From Pseudomonas protegens CHA0 (GTDB taxonomy: Bacteria > Pseudomonadota > Gammaproteobacteria > Pseudomonadales > Pseudomonadaceae), in contig NC_021237.1 of NCBI RefSeq assembly GCF_000397205.1, positions 4,691,001-4,755,000 on the forward strand: 64,000 nt of DNA, given 5' to 3'. Made by a program: the position numbers and the translations under genes. Each line of letters starts with the position of its first letter. The stretch's first letter is position 1. This document shows positions 35,576 to 43,897 of this stretch, piece by piece. The notes under the pieces were generated by a model that did not search any database, was not told the DNA's origin, and saw only the letters and a list, made by a program, of their open reading frames with translations.

Positions 35576-35644
35576 AAAAAGGTGCTCGCCCATCACTTCG
35601 GCAGTGGCATCCAGACCGAAGTACCCCCTTTGGCTGGGCGAGCA
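35576..35644 (-). ncRNA. Candidate structured small RNA with its own terminator
   Basis: On the minus strand a 9-bp outer stem (GCTCGCCCA, 35643-35635, with TGGGCGAGC, 35592-35584) encloses a 6-7-bp inner stem (CTTCGG/CCGAAG, 35621-35616 with 35601-35596). The outer stem is followed by ACCTTTTT. A TATATT -10-like box (35656-35651) would place the transcript start right at the outer stem. A TCGGA-N4-TCCGA palindrome (35680-35693) covers the -35 position. It lies between convergent genes and has no ORF. I do not recognise an Rfam family. Confidence 0.45.
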
Positions 35645-35811
35645 GGAGGGAATATACGCGGGCTCCAGGGGCAGTAATATCGGACATATCCGAAAACACC
35701 CTAAGACTTGGGCAAAGATGCTGGAGGTTTATCCCTGCACGACTTTTTTTTCACGGTGCTTTCACCTCGCCGCCCCTATATTGCCAATCACTCCTTAACG
35801 AATCCCATTTG

Positions 35812-35837
35812 GCCCGCGCTACAGCGGGCTTTTTTTT
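35812..35837 (+). terminator. Rho-independent terminator
   Basis: GCCCGC-GCTACA-GCGGGC followed by eight T residues, reading on the plus strand. It either ends read-through from the HAD gene 310 bases upstream or ends an unannotated plus-strand transcript between 35700 and 35837. No other gene is seen in 35503-35889 apart from the structured RNA. Confidence 0.8.
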
Positions 35838-35889
35838 GCCCGGGCTCCAGCGGCCGGCCCCTGGGGCGCCGACTGCTGGTGCGGGTCAC

Positions 35890-37605
35890 TCAGGGAGCCG
35901 CCCGCTCCGCAAGCGATGCCTGGGTGGGAACGAATGCCGGCGCCTGCTCGGGATAAAACCGCGCCGCGGCATTGATCACGGCCTGCACCGAGGCGGTGAC
36001 GATATTGGCGTGACAGCCGGCGCCAAAACGTGACCCGGCAACGCCCGGCCACACCGCTTCGACAATTGCCAGCGCCTGCGCATCGGCCCCCGCCCCCAGG
36101 TTGCGCTCTTCAAAACTGTCGATGCGCAGCGGCAAGCCCAGGGCGGCCAGGGCCGCCGCGACAGGTCCGTTGCCCACGCCATGCAAGCACGCCTCCTGGT
36201 TCCCGGGGGTGGCGACCCGCAGCTCGATCCCCTGCCCCTCGGGGGCATCGAACAACCGATGAGCGAGATACCGCAGGCCGGCCGTGCCCTCTGCACACGC
36301 CAGATAGGTGCGCTGGAACACCTCCCATAAAGCATCGCTGCTCAACTCGGCGTCACTGGCATCAGCCAGCTTCTGCACAATGGCGCTGAACTCGATCTGC
36401 ATGCGCCGGGGCATGACGATGCCGTGGTCACGCTGCAGCAGGAAAGCGATCCCGCCTTTGCCGGACTGGCTGTTGACCCGCACGATGCTGTCGTAGGTCC
36501 GCCCCAGGTCCTGCGGATCGATGGGCAGGTAGGGCACCTCCCAGAAACCGTCAGCCGCCTGGGCGGCAAAGCCCTTGGCGATGGCGTCCTGGTGCGAGCC
36601 GGAAAAGGCGGTGAACACCAGGTCGCCGACATAGGGATGGCGCGGATGGATCGGTAGCGCCGTGCATTCCTCGGCAACCCGGGCCACTGCCGCGATATCG
36701 GAGAAGTCCAGCCCGGGGCTGATGCCCTGGGTATAGAGATTCAGGGCCAGGGTCACCAGGTCCAGGTTGCCACTGCGCTCGCCATTGCCGAACAGGCAGC
36801 CCTCCACCCGCTGGGCGCCCGCCAGCAACGCCTGTTCGGCACAGGCCACGCCGGTGCCCCGGTCGTTGTGCGGGTGCACTGACAGCGTGACCTGGTCGCG
36901 GCGCTCCAGGCGCTTGTGCATCCATTCGATCTGGTCGGCAAAGACGTTGGCGGTGGCCACCTCGACGGTGGTCGGCAGGTTGATGATGATCGGGCGCCCC
37001 GGGCCGGCGTCCCAGGTACGGATCGCGGTGTTGCACATGCGCAGGGACACCTCGAGCTCCGCCATGCAGAAGGTTTCGGGGGAGTACTGCAACACCCATT
37101 CGGTTTCCGGGTGCTGGTCGGTCAACTCGCGCAACAGCCTGACATGGCGCTCTACCAGGGCCTCGACCTCGTCCACCGAAAGCCCGAAGACCACGCGCCG
37201 CCAGACCGGGGCGATGGCGTTGTACAGGTGGACGATGACCCGGCGCGCACCCTGCACACTGCGTACGGTTTCGCGGATCAGGTCCTCGCGCAGTTGGGTC
37301 ATCACCATGGGCGTGACGTCGGCGGGAATCCGCTGCTGTTCCACAAGCTCGCGGACCACCTCGAAATCGGTGCGCGAGGCGGCGGGGAATCCCACTTCGA
37401 TTTCCTTGAAGCCCAGGCGCACCAGTTCCTCGAACAGGCGCAGCTTGCGCTCGCGGTTCATCGGCTCGAACAGCGCCTGGTTGCCATCGCGCAGGTCGGT
37501 GGACAGCCAGATCGGAGCCTGGGTGATGGTACGTGACGGCCACTGGCGCGAGTCCAGGTCCACGGGGGTAAAGGGGCGGTATTTGGTATGGGGATGGGCG
37601 AGCAT
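35890..37605 (-). CDS. leuA: 2-Isopropylmalate synthase (LeuA type, divergent paralogue)
   Basis: 571 residues; condenses acetyl-CoA with 2-oxoisovalerate at the first step of leucine synthesis. It shows STDLRDGNQALFEPM near residue 37, SVHPHNDRGTG near 250, GNGERSGNLDLVTLALNLYTQG, and a C-terminal regulatory domain (SQSGKGGIAFLLQRDHG onward). The sequence differs much from the usual Pseudomonas LeuA, which begins MSMLKNPSTKYRAF and has about 557 residues, so it may be a second copy or a specialised homologue. The ATG at 37605 is chosen as the family start. A Leu-rich leader ORF lies upstream. Confidence 0.85.
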   Translation of the reverse strand: MLAHPHTKYRPFTPVDLDSRQWPSRTITQAPIWLSTDLRDGNQALFEPMNRERKLRLFEELVRLGFKEIEVGFPAASRTDFEVVRELVEQQRIPADVTPMVMTQLREDLIRETVRSVQGARRVIVHLYNAIAPVWRRVVFGLSVDEVEALVERHVRLLRELTDQHPETEWVLQYSPETFCMAELEVSLRMCNTAIRTWDAGPGRPIIINLPTTVEVATANVFADQIEWMHKRLERRDQVTLSVHPHNDRGTGVACAEQALLAGAQRVEGCLFGNGERSGNLDLVTLALNLYTQGISPGLDFSDIAAVARVAEECTALPIHPRHPYVGDLVFTAFSGSHQDAIAKGFAAQAADGFWEVPYLPIDPQDLGRTYDSIVRVNSQSGKGGIAFLLQRDHGIVMPRRMQIEFSAIVQKLADASDAELSSDALWEVFQRTYLACAEGTAGLRYLAHRLFDAPEGQGIELRVATPGNQEACLHGVGNGPVAAALAALGLPLRIDSFEERNLGAGADAQALAIVEAVWPGVAGSRFGAGCHANIVTASVQAVINAAARFYPEQAPAFVPTQASLAERAAP

Positions 37606-37645
37606 ACTGACCTCGAAAGCACAATGGAGAACGCGATGGATCTCC

Positions 37646-37734
37646 CCTGCTTTCATCATGGAAAGCGCTTCGAGGCCGGAGTCTGGGGGAGATCAGCCTG
37701 GGTGCCAGGTTCCTGGCAGCACCGGCAGACCCCG
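37646..37734 (-). promoter_or_regulatory. Alternative hairpins in the leuA leader
   Basis: Between the leader ORF and leuA the minus strand contains TGCCAGG-AA-CCTGGCA (a perfect 7-bp hairpin inside the leader ORF end). It also has GATCTCCCC paired with GGGGAGATC across about 33 bases. No T-run follows, so if this is attenuation it would act on translation or through Rho rather than by an intrinsic terminator. Confidence 0.4.
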
Positions 37735-37785
37735 GCCGTAAGGCAGGGGTAGCGCTAGTAGCAGGGTCAGGAACAGGGGGTTCAT
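37693..37785 (-). CDS. Leucine-rich leader peptide candidate upstream of leuA
   Basis: A 30-codon ORF (MNPLFLTLLLALPLPYGRGL...) with nine Leu codons, including three CTA codons within four positions; CTA is rare in these genes. It ends 88 bases before leuA and is followed by strong inverted repeats. That is the layout of an amino-acid attenuator. No good ribosome site precedes it, and the sequence also resembles a hydrophobic signal peptide, so it may be chance. Confidence 0.4.
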   Translation of the reverse strand: MNPLFLTLLLALPLPYGRGLPVLPGTWHPG

Positions 37786-37865
37786 GGGCGGTTGCAACCG
37801 TCGGCGGGCAAGGAGTGATCTGTAGTCTAGGTAGCGATCTTCTGAATGTAATGCGCTAAACGCCC

Positions 37866-37880
37866 TTTGATTATCGCAAA
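37866..37880. promoter_or_regulatory. Operator TTTG-N7-CAAA at the AraC regulator gene
   Basis: An inverted repeat TTTG-ATTATCG-CAAA. An 18-of-21 match to it, with a compensated change in the repeat arms, lies upstream of the efflux operon at 42954, which suggests one regulator binds both. Confidence 0.55.
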
Positions 37881-37910
37881 ATGGACATTTTCACCTATGA
37901 TAAGCGCCCC

Positions 37911-38711
37911 ATGATCCCTTCCGGGGCGGAGGCGCTGCGCTGCATGTCCGATCTGCTGGTTGTCTCGTCCATCGACTGCCTGTCCATGCCGGTTACCAGC
38001 ATCGCCGTGGATTACCCCAACGGCCATGAAATACCTGCCCACAGCCATCCACGCTCGCAGCTGGCCTATGCCATCGAGGGCGTGCTGGTGATCGACACCG
38101 AGTCCGGCCGCTGGGTGGTGCCGCCCAGCCGCGGGGTGTGGTTGCAGGCCGGCGTCGAGCACCGGGTACGCATGCGCGGCGCGGTGCGCATGCGCAGCCT
38201 GTTCATCAATGTCGATGCCATTGCCGGCCTGCCCGAGCATGACTGCGTGATCGAGGTCTCGCCGTTGCTGCGCGAGCTGATCCTGGCCGCCGCCCAGGTC
38301 GGCACGCAGTATTCGCCGGACAGCCGCGACGGCCGCCTGATGCGCCTGATCCTCGATGAGATGCGCTCGCTGCCGGTGCTGCCGTTCAGCCTGCCCTGGC
38401 CCCATGAGCCGCGCATGCTGCGGGTGTGCCAGGCGCTGGCGGACGACCCTTCGGACAACCGCACCGCCGAACAATGGGGCGACTGCCTGGCCATGAGCGC
38501 CAAGACCTTCCATCGCCAGTTCCAGCGCCACACCGGCATCACCTTTGGCCGTTGGCGCCAGCAGGCGCGGTTGCTGATGTCCCTGGAGTGCCTGGCCGAG
38601 GGCATGCCGGTGGTGCAAGTGGCGCTGCAGCACGGCTACGACAGCCAGAGCGCCTTCGCCGCCGCCTTCAAGCGCCAGTTCGGCACGCCGCCTTCGGAGT
38701 TCTACCGCTGA
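37911..38711 (+). CDS. AraC-family regulator of the adjacent efflux operon (probable)
   Basis: 266 residues from ATG 37911. The N-terminal cupin has PAHSHPRSQLAYAIEGVLVI near 35-55. The C-terminal double helix-turn-helix (MSAKTFHRQFQRHTGITFGRWRQQARLL; GYDSQSAFAAAFKRQFGTPPSEFYR) is clear. An ATG at 37881 would add ten residues but overlaps the operator, so 37911 is preferred. It is convergent with a DHA2-HlyD-OMF operon whose promoter carries the same operator, so it probably senses the pump substrate. Confidence 0.88.
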   Translation: MIPSGAEALRCMSDLLVVSSIDCLSMPVTSIAVDYPNGHEIPAHSHPRSQLAYAIEGVLVIDTESGRWVVPPSRGVWLQAGVEHRVRMRGAVRMRSLFINVDAIAGLPEHDCVIEVSPLLRELILAAAQVGTQYSPDSRDGRLMRLILDEMRSLPVLPFSLPWPHEPRMLRVCQALADDPSDNRTAEQWGDCLAMSAKTFHRQFQRHTGITFGRWRQQARLLMSLECLAEGMPVVQVALQHGYDSQSAFAAAFKRQFGTPPSEFYR

Positions 38712-38715
38712 GGGC

Positions 38716-40305
38716 TCAGGCCCGGCGCAGCAGCACACCGGCCACCACGCACAACAGCATGGCCAGCCCCGCCAGCAAGAAGGCATCGCTGTAGGCCAGC
38801 AGCAGGGCGTCGCGGTGCAGCACCTTGTCCACCATGCCCAGGGCTTGCTGGCGCAGGGGCGCCAGCGCCGCCGAATGCAGGGCCGTTGCGTACTCCACCG
38901 GTGCCTGGGCCAACAGGCGCACCAGTTCCACCAGGCGCTCCTGGGTGGCCTGGGCGAACAGGCTGACGGATTCGCCAATGCGCTGGGCGTGGAGTTTCTC
39001 GCGCTCCACCACGATCTGGCTGGACAGCGCGATACCGATGGCCCCGCCGACGTTACGCACCATGGAGAACAGTCCGGAGGCCGAGCCCACCTGGTCCTTT
39101 TCCAGCCCCTGGATCGCCATCACCCCCAGCGCCACCACCACCAGCGACTGGCCGATACCACGCACCACCAGCGAGGGCACGATGACGTTCACCGAGGCAT
39201 CGGGGTTGAGGTGGATGTTCATCAGGCAGCCGATGCCAGTGATGGCGAACCCGGCAATGATGATGGTGCGGGCGCTGGTCCAGCGCATCAGCCGCGGGGT
39301 GGCGAACGACATGACGAACTGGATCAGGCCGTAGGGAATCATCATCAGGCCGATCTGCCGGGCGTTGTAGCCGTGGATCTGGGCAAAGTAGTTGGGCACC
39401 AGGAACACCACGCCGAACACCACCGCACCGAAGGTGAATTGCATCAGGCTGGCGATGCCGAAGTTGTAGCGACCCAGCAGGCGCAGGTTGATCAACGGCT
39501 GCTCGCGACGCAGTTCGATGGCCACGAAGGCCAGCAGGCCGAGCGTGGCCAGGATCGCGCAATGGCTGATGAAGCTTGAGGCGAACCAATCGTAACGGCC
39601 GCCCTCCTCCAGCATGATCTGCAACGCCGAGAGGCCCACGGCCATGCTGGCGATGCCGCCCCAGTCACCCTGGCGCAACTTTGCCAGGACCATGGGCTGG
39701 GGCCGCACCGACCAGCCGATGGCTGCCAGCAGCAATAGCCCCGGCGGCACTTGCAGGTAGAAGATCCAGCGCCACGAATAGGCATCGGTGAGCCAGCCGC
39801 CCAGGGACGGTCCCGCGGCCTGGGCGACATTGTTGGCCACGGCAAACAGGGCCATGCCCATGGGGTGCCGGGCCGCCGGCAGCTCGGTGACGATCAGCTG
39901 GAACGACAGGGGAATCAGCACCCCGCCAAAGGCCCCTTGCAGCACCCGGGCGAAGATCAGGCTGTGGATGTTCGGCGCCAGGGAACAGGCGATCGAAAAC
40001 AGTACGAAACCGGCGGTGCCGACCATCAGCACCCGGCGCATGGAAAACACCGAAACCAGCCAGCCGGTCATGGGAATGATGATGATCTCCGCCACCAGGT
40101 AGGCGGTGGTGATCCACGACCCCTCCTCGAAAGTCGCCCCCAGGGAGCCACGCACGTCCGGCAGGGAAGCGTTGGTCACGTGCACGTTCATCCCGGCCAT
40201 GAAGCAGCCCACCACGCTGCCCAGCACCGCCACCCAGGTGCGCAGGGAGATTGCCTGTGCGGCGGCCTCGCCGGTGCCTTCCGATACGGCCTGGGCACTA
40301 GTCAT
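38716..40305 (-). CDS. DHA2-family (EmrB-like) drug:H+ antiporter
   Basis: 529 residues with about 14 membrane segments. Motifs NVHVTNASLPDVRGSLGATFEEGSWITTAYLVAE and 'LFARVLQGAFGG'-type sequence match the EmrB/QacA family. It is the inner-membrane pump of a tripartite system. Its start overlaps the end of the HlyD gene by eight bases, so the operon order is OMF-HlyD-pump. Its 3' end is five bases from the AraC gene's stop (convergent). The substrate is unknown. Confidence 0.9.
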   Translation of the reverse strand: MTSAQAVSEGTGEAAAQAISLRTWVAVLGSVVGCFMAGMNVHVTNASLPDVRGSLGATFEEGSWITTAYLVAEIIIIPMTGWLVSVFSMRRVLMVGTAGFVLFSIACSLAPNIHSLIFARVLQGAFGGVLIPLSFQLIVTELPAARHPMGMALFAVANNVAQAAGPSLGGWLTDAYSWRWIFYLQVPPGLLLLAAIGWSVRPQPMVLAKLRQGDWGGIASMAVGLSALQIMLEEGGRYDWFASSFISHCAILATLGLLAFVAIELRREQPLINLRLLGRYNFGIASLMQFTFGAVVFGVVFLVPNYFAQIHGYNARQIGLMMIPYGLIQFVMSFATPRLMRWTSARTIIIAGFAITGIGCLMNIHLNPDASVNVIVPSLVVRGIGQSLVVVALGVMAIQGLEKDQVGSASGLFSMVRNVGGAIGIALSSQIVVEREKLHAQRIGESVSLFAQATQERLVELVRLLAQAPVEYATALHSAALAPLRQQALGMVDKVLHRDALLLAYSDAFLLAGLAMLLCVVAGVLLRRA

Positions 40306-41407
40306 GACGGGTGTCCACGGTCACCACCACCGACATCCCGGGGCGCAGCTGCGCCTGTCGCGGCTGCCCCGGATCGAGGCGGATGCGCACCGGCATGCGC
40401 TGCACGATCTTGGTGAAGTTGCCGGTGGCGTTGTCCGCCGGCAGCAGGGCGAATTCGGCGCCGGAAGCCGGGGCGAAACTCTCCACCCGTCCCTCCAGTA
40501 CATGGCCACCCAGGGCGTCGACCTCGACCCGAGCCGCTTGCCCGGGCCGCATGCCGTCGACCTGGGTTTCCTTGTAGTTGGCCACCACATAGGCGTCCTC
40601 AGGCACCACCGCCAACAGCGGCGCGCCGACTTCGACGTACTGCCCCAGGCGCAGGCGCCGCTGGCCGGCGATACCGTCCACCGGGCTGCGGATCAAGGTG
40701 CGAGCCAGATCGATGCGGGCCAGTTGCCGCTGGGCCGTGACCCGGGCCACGCCCGCTTCGAGCTTGTCCAGTTGCGCCCGAGCGCTTTGCTGTTCGGTAT
40801 CGAGCACCTGTACCTGTTGGCGCCGCGCGGCCAGGCTGGCGCGGGCCGCGCCCAGGGCGGCATCGGCCTGACGGGCCAGGGCGGCGGCGTTTTCCAGTTG
40901 CTGCACGCTGCTGACTTGCTGGCTGGCCAGGTGTTGCTGCCGCCGCCCTTCCTGGCCGGCCCGTTGTGCCTCGGCCTCGGCGGCGCCGACCCGGGCCTGG
41001 GCTTCGGCGATCAGGCTCTGCTGCTGTTGCTGGCGGGCGGCCAGATTGGCCAGCCGCGCCTGCCCGGCACGCTGTTCGGCCTGGGCCTCGCGCAGCGCCG
41101 CTTCCGCCTGTTCGACCCGAGCCCGGTAGTCGCTGTCGTCGATCCGCGCCAGCAGGTCGCCAGCCTTGAGCGGCTGGTTGTCCCGGACCTCGACCGCCAC
41201 CAGGTAGCCGGCGACCCGGGGCGCGATGGTGACGATGTCCGAGCGCAGGTAGGCATCGTCGGTCTCCACCAGAAAACGCCCGTTGAACCACCAGCGCAGG
41301 CCCCAGGCCAGAACCAGCAGCAACACCAGCGCCAGCCCGGCATAACCGAGTAAGCGACGGCGGGTGACGGCTTGCGCCGGGAAAGCGGGAACAGGGGTCT
41401 GGGTCAT
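40298..41407 (-). CDS. HlyD/EmrA-family membrane fusion protein
   Basis: 369 residues. One N-terminal membrane helix (24-40) is followed by the first lipoyl half (DIVTIAPRVAGYLVAVEVRDNQPLKAGDLLARID). A long Gln/Ala-rich coiled coil (95-215) and the second lipoyl half and beta-barrel (TLIRSPVDGIAGQRRL, ANYKETQVDGMRPGQAARVEVD) follow. It bridges the pump and the outer-membrane factor in the periplasm. It overlaps both neighbours by 4-8 bases. Confidence 0.92.
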   Translation of the reverse strand: MTQTPVPAFPAQAVTRRRLLGYAGLALVLLLVLAWGLRWWFNGRFLVETDDAYLRSDIVTIAPRVAGYLVAVEVRDNQPLKAGDLLARIDDSDYRARVEQAEAALREAQAEQRAGQARLANLAARQQQQQSLIAEAQARVGAAEAEAQRAGQEGRRQQHLASQQVSSVQQLENAAALARQADAALGAARASLAARRQQVQVLDTEQQSARAQLDKLEAGVARVTAQRQLARIDLARTLIRSPVDGIAGQRRLRLGQYVEVGAPLLAVVPEDAYVVANYKETQVDGMRPGQAARVEVDALGGHVLEGRVESFAPASGAEFALLPADNATGNFTKIVQRMPVRIRLDPGQPRQAQLRPGMSVVVTVDTRHD

Positions 41408-42882
41408 TGCAAAGGCTCGTTGGGGGTTCGCGGGAAAGGGTTGGCCGCAGCCCGGCTCGGCTGCGGCAGGACAATCGGCGGCGCGCTGCGCCAGCCGCCG
41501 CCCAGGGCCTTGAACACCAGCACCTGGGTATCGATGACGGCGGCATCGGCCTGCGCTGCCGCGGCCCGGGTACGTACATCGGTGCGCTGGGCATCGAGGT
41601 AATCCAGGGCCGTGGAGGCACCGGCGGCCCTGGCTAGCCCGGCCAGGCGCAAGGCCTGGTGGTCACGTTCGGCTGCCAGGTGCAGGGCTTGCTGGCGCTG
41701 CAACGCGGCCTGGTAGTCGCTCAGGGCCTGTTGCTGCTCCTTCAGGGCCGCCAGGATGCTGCGGTCGAAATCCGCCAGCGCTGCGCTTTCTCCGGCGCTG
41801 GCCTGGGCGATGCGGGCGCGGGCGGCATTGAGGTTGGGCAAGCTCCAGGACAACAGCGGCCCCAGTTGCCAGACCGACGCGTCACGGTCATCGAAACCCG
41901 AGGGGTGGTGCGCCGACGTGAAGACCCCGGCCCCCAGGCTGACCCTTGGATAGAGGTCGGCCCGGGCCACGCCGATGCGCGCCGTGGCCGCCGCCAGCCG
42001 GCGCTCGGCCTGGCTCACGTCGGGGCGCCGACGCAACATGGCCAGGGCATCGCTCTGGGGCATGGGCGACCCCAGGGTCGGGGCCTGGCGACAAGCCTGG
42101 GCCGCCGCCGGTGCATCACCCGGGGGGCGCCCCAGCAAGACGGCCAGTTCGGCCAGGGCCCGTTGCCGTCCGGCCTGCAGCGGCGGCAGGCTGGCCTGCA
42201 CCTGGCCCACCAGGCCTTCGGCGCGCACCACATCCAGGGTCACCGCGGCGCCGGCCCGATACAGCCGGGCGCTCAGGGTGCGGCCCTGCTCCACCAGCGC
42301 CAGGGACTCGCCCGCCACCTGCAGGCGCTGGCCATAGCTGCAGGCCTGCAACCAGGCACGGGTGGTTTCTGCGGCCACCACCACCCGCAGGCCATCTTCG
42401 GCGGCCCGGGCCGCCTCGGCATCGGCCCGGGCGGCATCGGCCAGGCCGTGCAGGCGGCCGAACAGGTCGGCCTCCCACTGCACATCCAGGCCGACCCCAT
42501 AGCGGCTGCCGGTGCGGATGTGCTGGCTGTCCTGCAAGGCGGCTTCCAGCTGGTCGTCGGCGGTACTGCCGTAGCCGGCGCGGGCCGTCACCTGGGTGGA
42601 AGGCTGGCGCAGGGTATCGGTTTCGCGCAGCAGCGCCCGGGCCTGAAGCAGGTTGGCCGCAGCCATCCGCAAGTCGCGGTTCTGGCTCAGGGCTTCCTGT
42701 ACCGCGGCATTGAGCCCAGGGTCACGGTAGAGCTGCCACCACTGGTCGAGCCCCTGCTCGGCCGTTGCGTCCAGGTGGCTCACGGGCAGGGGCACAGTGC
42801 TGCCGGGCGGCCGTTCCGGCCCCAGGGTGCAACCGGCCAACAGGGCGCACAGGGCCCATGCAGGCCTCGGGTAAATGGGCAT
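41404..42882 (-). CDS. NodT-family outer-membrane efflux lipoprotein
   Basis: 492 residues with a lipobox signal (ALLAGC, Cys18) and two repeated outer-membrane-factor halves (NRDLRMAAANLLQARALLRETD near 88; RRPDVSQAERRLAAATARIGVARADLYPRVSLGAG near 280), as in the NodT/OprM family. It is the first gene of the efflux operon; the shared operator lies 72 bases upstream. Confidence 0.92.
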   Translation of the reverse strand: MPIYPRPAWALCALLAGCTLGPERPPGSTVPLPVSHLDATAEQGLDQWWQLYRDPGLNAAVQEALSQNRDLRMAAANLLQARALLRETDTLRQPSTQVTARAGYGSTADDQLEAALQDSQHIRTGSRYGVGLDVQWEADLFGRLHGLADAARADAEAARAAEDGLRVVVAAETTRAWLQACSYGQRLQVAGESLALVEQGRTLSARLYRAGAAVTLDVVRAEGLVGQVQASLPPLQAGRQRALAELAVLLGRPPGDAPAAAQACRQAPTLGSPMPQSDALAMLRRRPDVSQAERRLAAATARIGVARADLYPRVSLGAGVFTSAHHPSGFDDRDASVWQLGPLLSWSLPNLNAARARIAQASAGESAALADFDRSILAALKEQQQALSDYQAALQRQQALHLAAERDHQALRLAGLARAAGASTALDYLDAQRTDVRTRAAAAQADAAVIDTQVLVFKALGGGWRSAPPIVLPQPSRAAANPFPRTPNEPLQ

Positions 42883-42953
42883 GGGAAGTACTCACGGATT
42901 CGAAGCGCCTACTTTAGAAAGGCCAGCTGGCGACCGTCTAACGAGAACTTCTT

Positions 42954-42968
42954 TTCGATTATCGCGAA
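42954..42968. promoter_or_regulatory. Operator TTCG-N7-CGAA upstream of the efflux operon
   Basis: TTCG-ATTATCG-CGAA is the counterpart of the site at 37866. Both differences in the arms (T to C and A to G) keep the inverted repeat intact. It sits 72 bases upstream of the outer-membrane lipoprotein gene. Confidence 0.55.
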
Positions 42969-43118
42969 ATGGTCAACCTTGATCCCAAGCGCGGCCCTTC
43001 CGGCCTGGGCCCACAGCTCCAGGCTGTCGGCCAGCTGAACGAACTCACACTGGCCCTGCTGGCGCCAGTGGCCATGGATACAATTTGAAACACCCCCTAC
43101 CCAGCCGATCGGATCGCC

Positions 43119-43697
43119 ATGACCGAAGACTTCGATGTGCCCAGCCCCCACGAAAAGCACCTGGAACACGTGAGCGAACATGCCCACGCGCGCAGTGACC
43201 GCTTCGCCAGCAAGATCGCGGTGATGACGGCGATCATGGCCACCCTGGGAGCACTCCTGAGCTATCAGGCCGGCTCCTCGGAAAGCCTGGCGGCGATGGA
43301 CAAGAACAATGCCGCGATGAAAAAGACCGAAGCCGCCAACCAGTGGAGCTACTACCAGGCCAAATCCAGCCGGCAGAACCTGGCGGAGCTGGCGACCCAC
43401 ATTCCCGGAGTCGATGCCGCGCACTACGGCATCGAAGCCCAGCGCTACCAGAAGGAAAAGGAAGCGGTGCGCCTCAAGGCCGAGGCCCTGGAAGCCGAGG
43501 CCCGGGACTGGGACGAACAATCGGAAGCCGCGCTGCACCAGCACCATCGCTGGGCCCAGGCGATGATGGCGATCCAGATCGCCATTTCGATGGCGGCCAT
43601 CACCCTGCTGACCCGCAAGGAATGGCTGAAGAAGCTCGCCTACGGCGCGGCCGGCGGCAGCGTGCTACTGGGCACACTGGCCTGGCTGCACATCTAG
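43119..43697 (+). CDS. DUF4337 membrane protein
   Basis: 192 residues with a His/Asp-rich N-terminus, one membrane helix near 35-52 (IAVMTAIMATLGALLSYQA) and a coiled-coil middle (QYQKEKEAVRLKAEALEAEA-type). Two C-terminal helices (QAMMAIQIAISMAAITLL and a last segment near 175) complete the DUF4337 layout. Function unknown. It is monocistronic and divergent from the efflux operon. Confidence 0.75.
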   Translation: MTEDFDVPSPHEKHLEHVSEHAHARSDRFASKIAVMTAIMATLGALLSYQAGSSESLAAMDKNNAAMKKTEAANQWSYYQAKSSRQNLAELATHIPGVDAAHYGIEAQRYQKEKEAVRLKAEALEAEARDWDEQSEAALHQHHRWAQAMMAIQIAISMAAITLLTRKEWLKKLAYGAAGGSVLLGTLAWLHI

Positions 43698-43759
43698 AGC
43701 ACCCTGCCGGCCCCCGGAACCTGCCAGCCGATGCGTCTCTTGAATCTCACCGGGCTGTC

Positions 43760-43778
43760 GCAGTTTGCGAAAAACTGC
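43760..43778. promoter_or_regulatory. Palindromic upstream activator site for the aldehyde dehydrogenase promoter
   Basis: GCAGTTT-GCGAA-AAACTGC is a perfect 7-bp inverted repeat, 68 bp upstream of the -24 element of the sigma-54 promoter. Between them is a GGCCCCGC-CATA-GCGGGGCC hairpin (43808-43827). Confidence 0.6.
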
Positions 43779-43845
43779 CGCCGCGCAAGCCCCGGTGCTG
43801 CGCCCCAGGCCCCGCCATAGCGGGGCCGCGGCGCCTGGGTGGAAC

Positions 43846-43861
43846 TGGCACAGCCATTGCG
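43846..43861 (+). promoter_or_regulatory. Sigma-54 (RpoN) promoter of the aldehyde dehydrogenase gene
   Basis: TGGCACA-GCCA-TTGCG matches the -24/-12 consensus with GG and GC exactly ten bases apart. It lies 37 bases before the ATG at 43898. Confidence 0.8.
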
Positions 43862-43897
43862 AAAGCCCCTGCCTCACCTACAACAAGAGGCTTCGCC

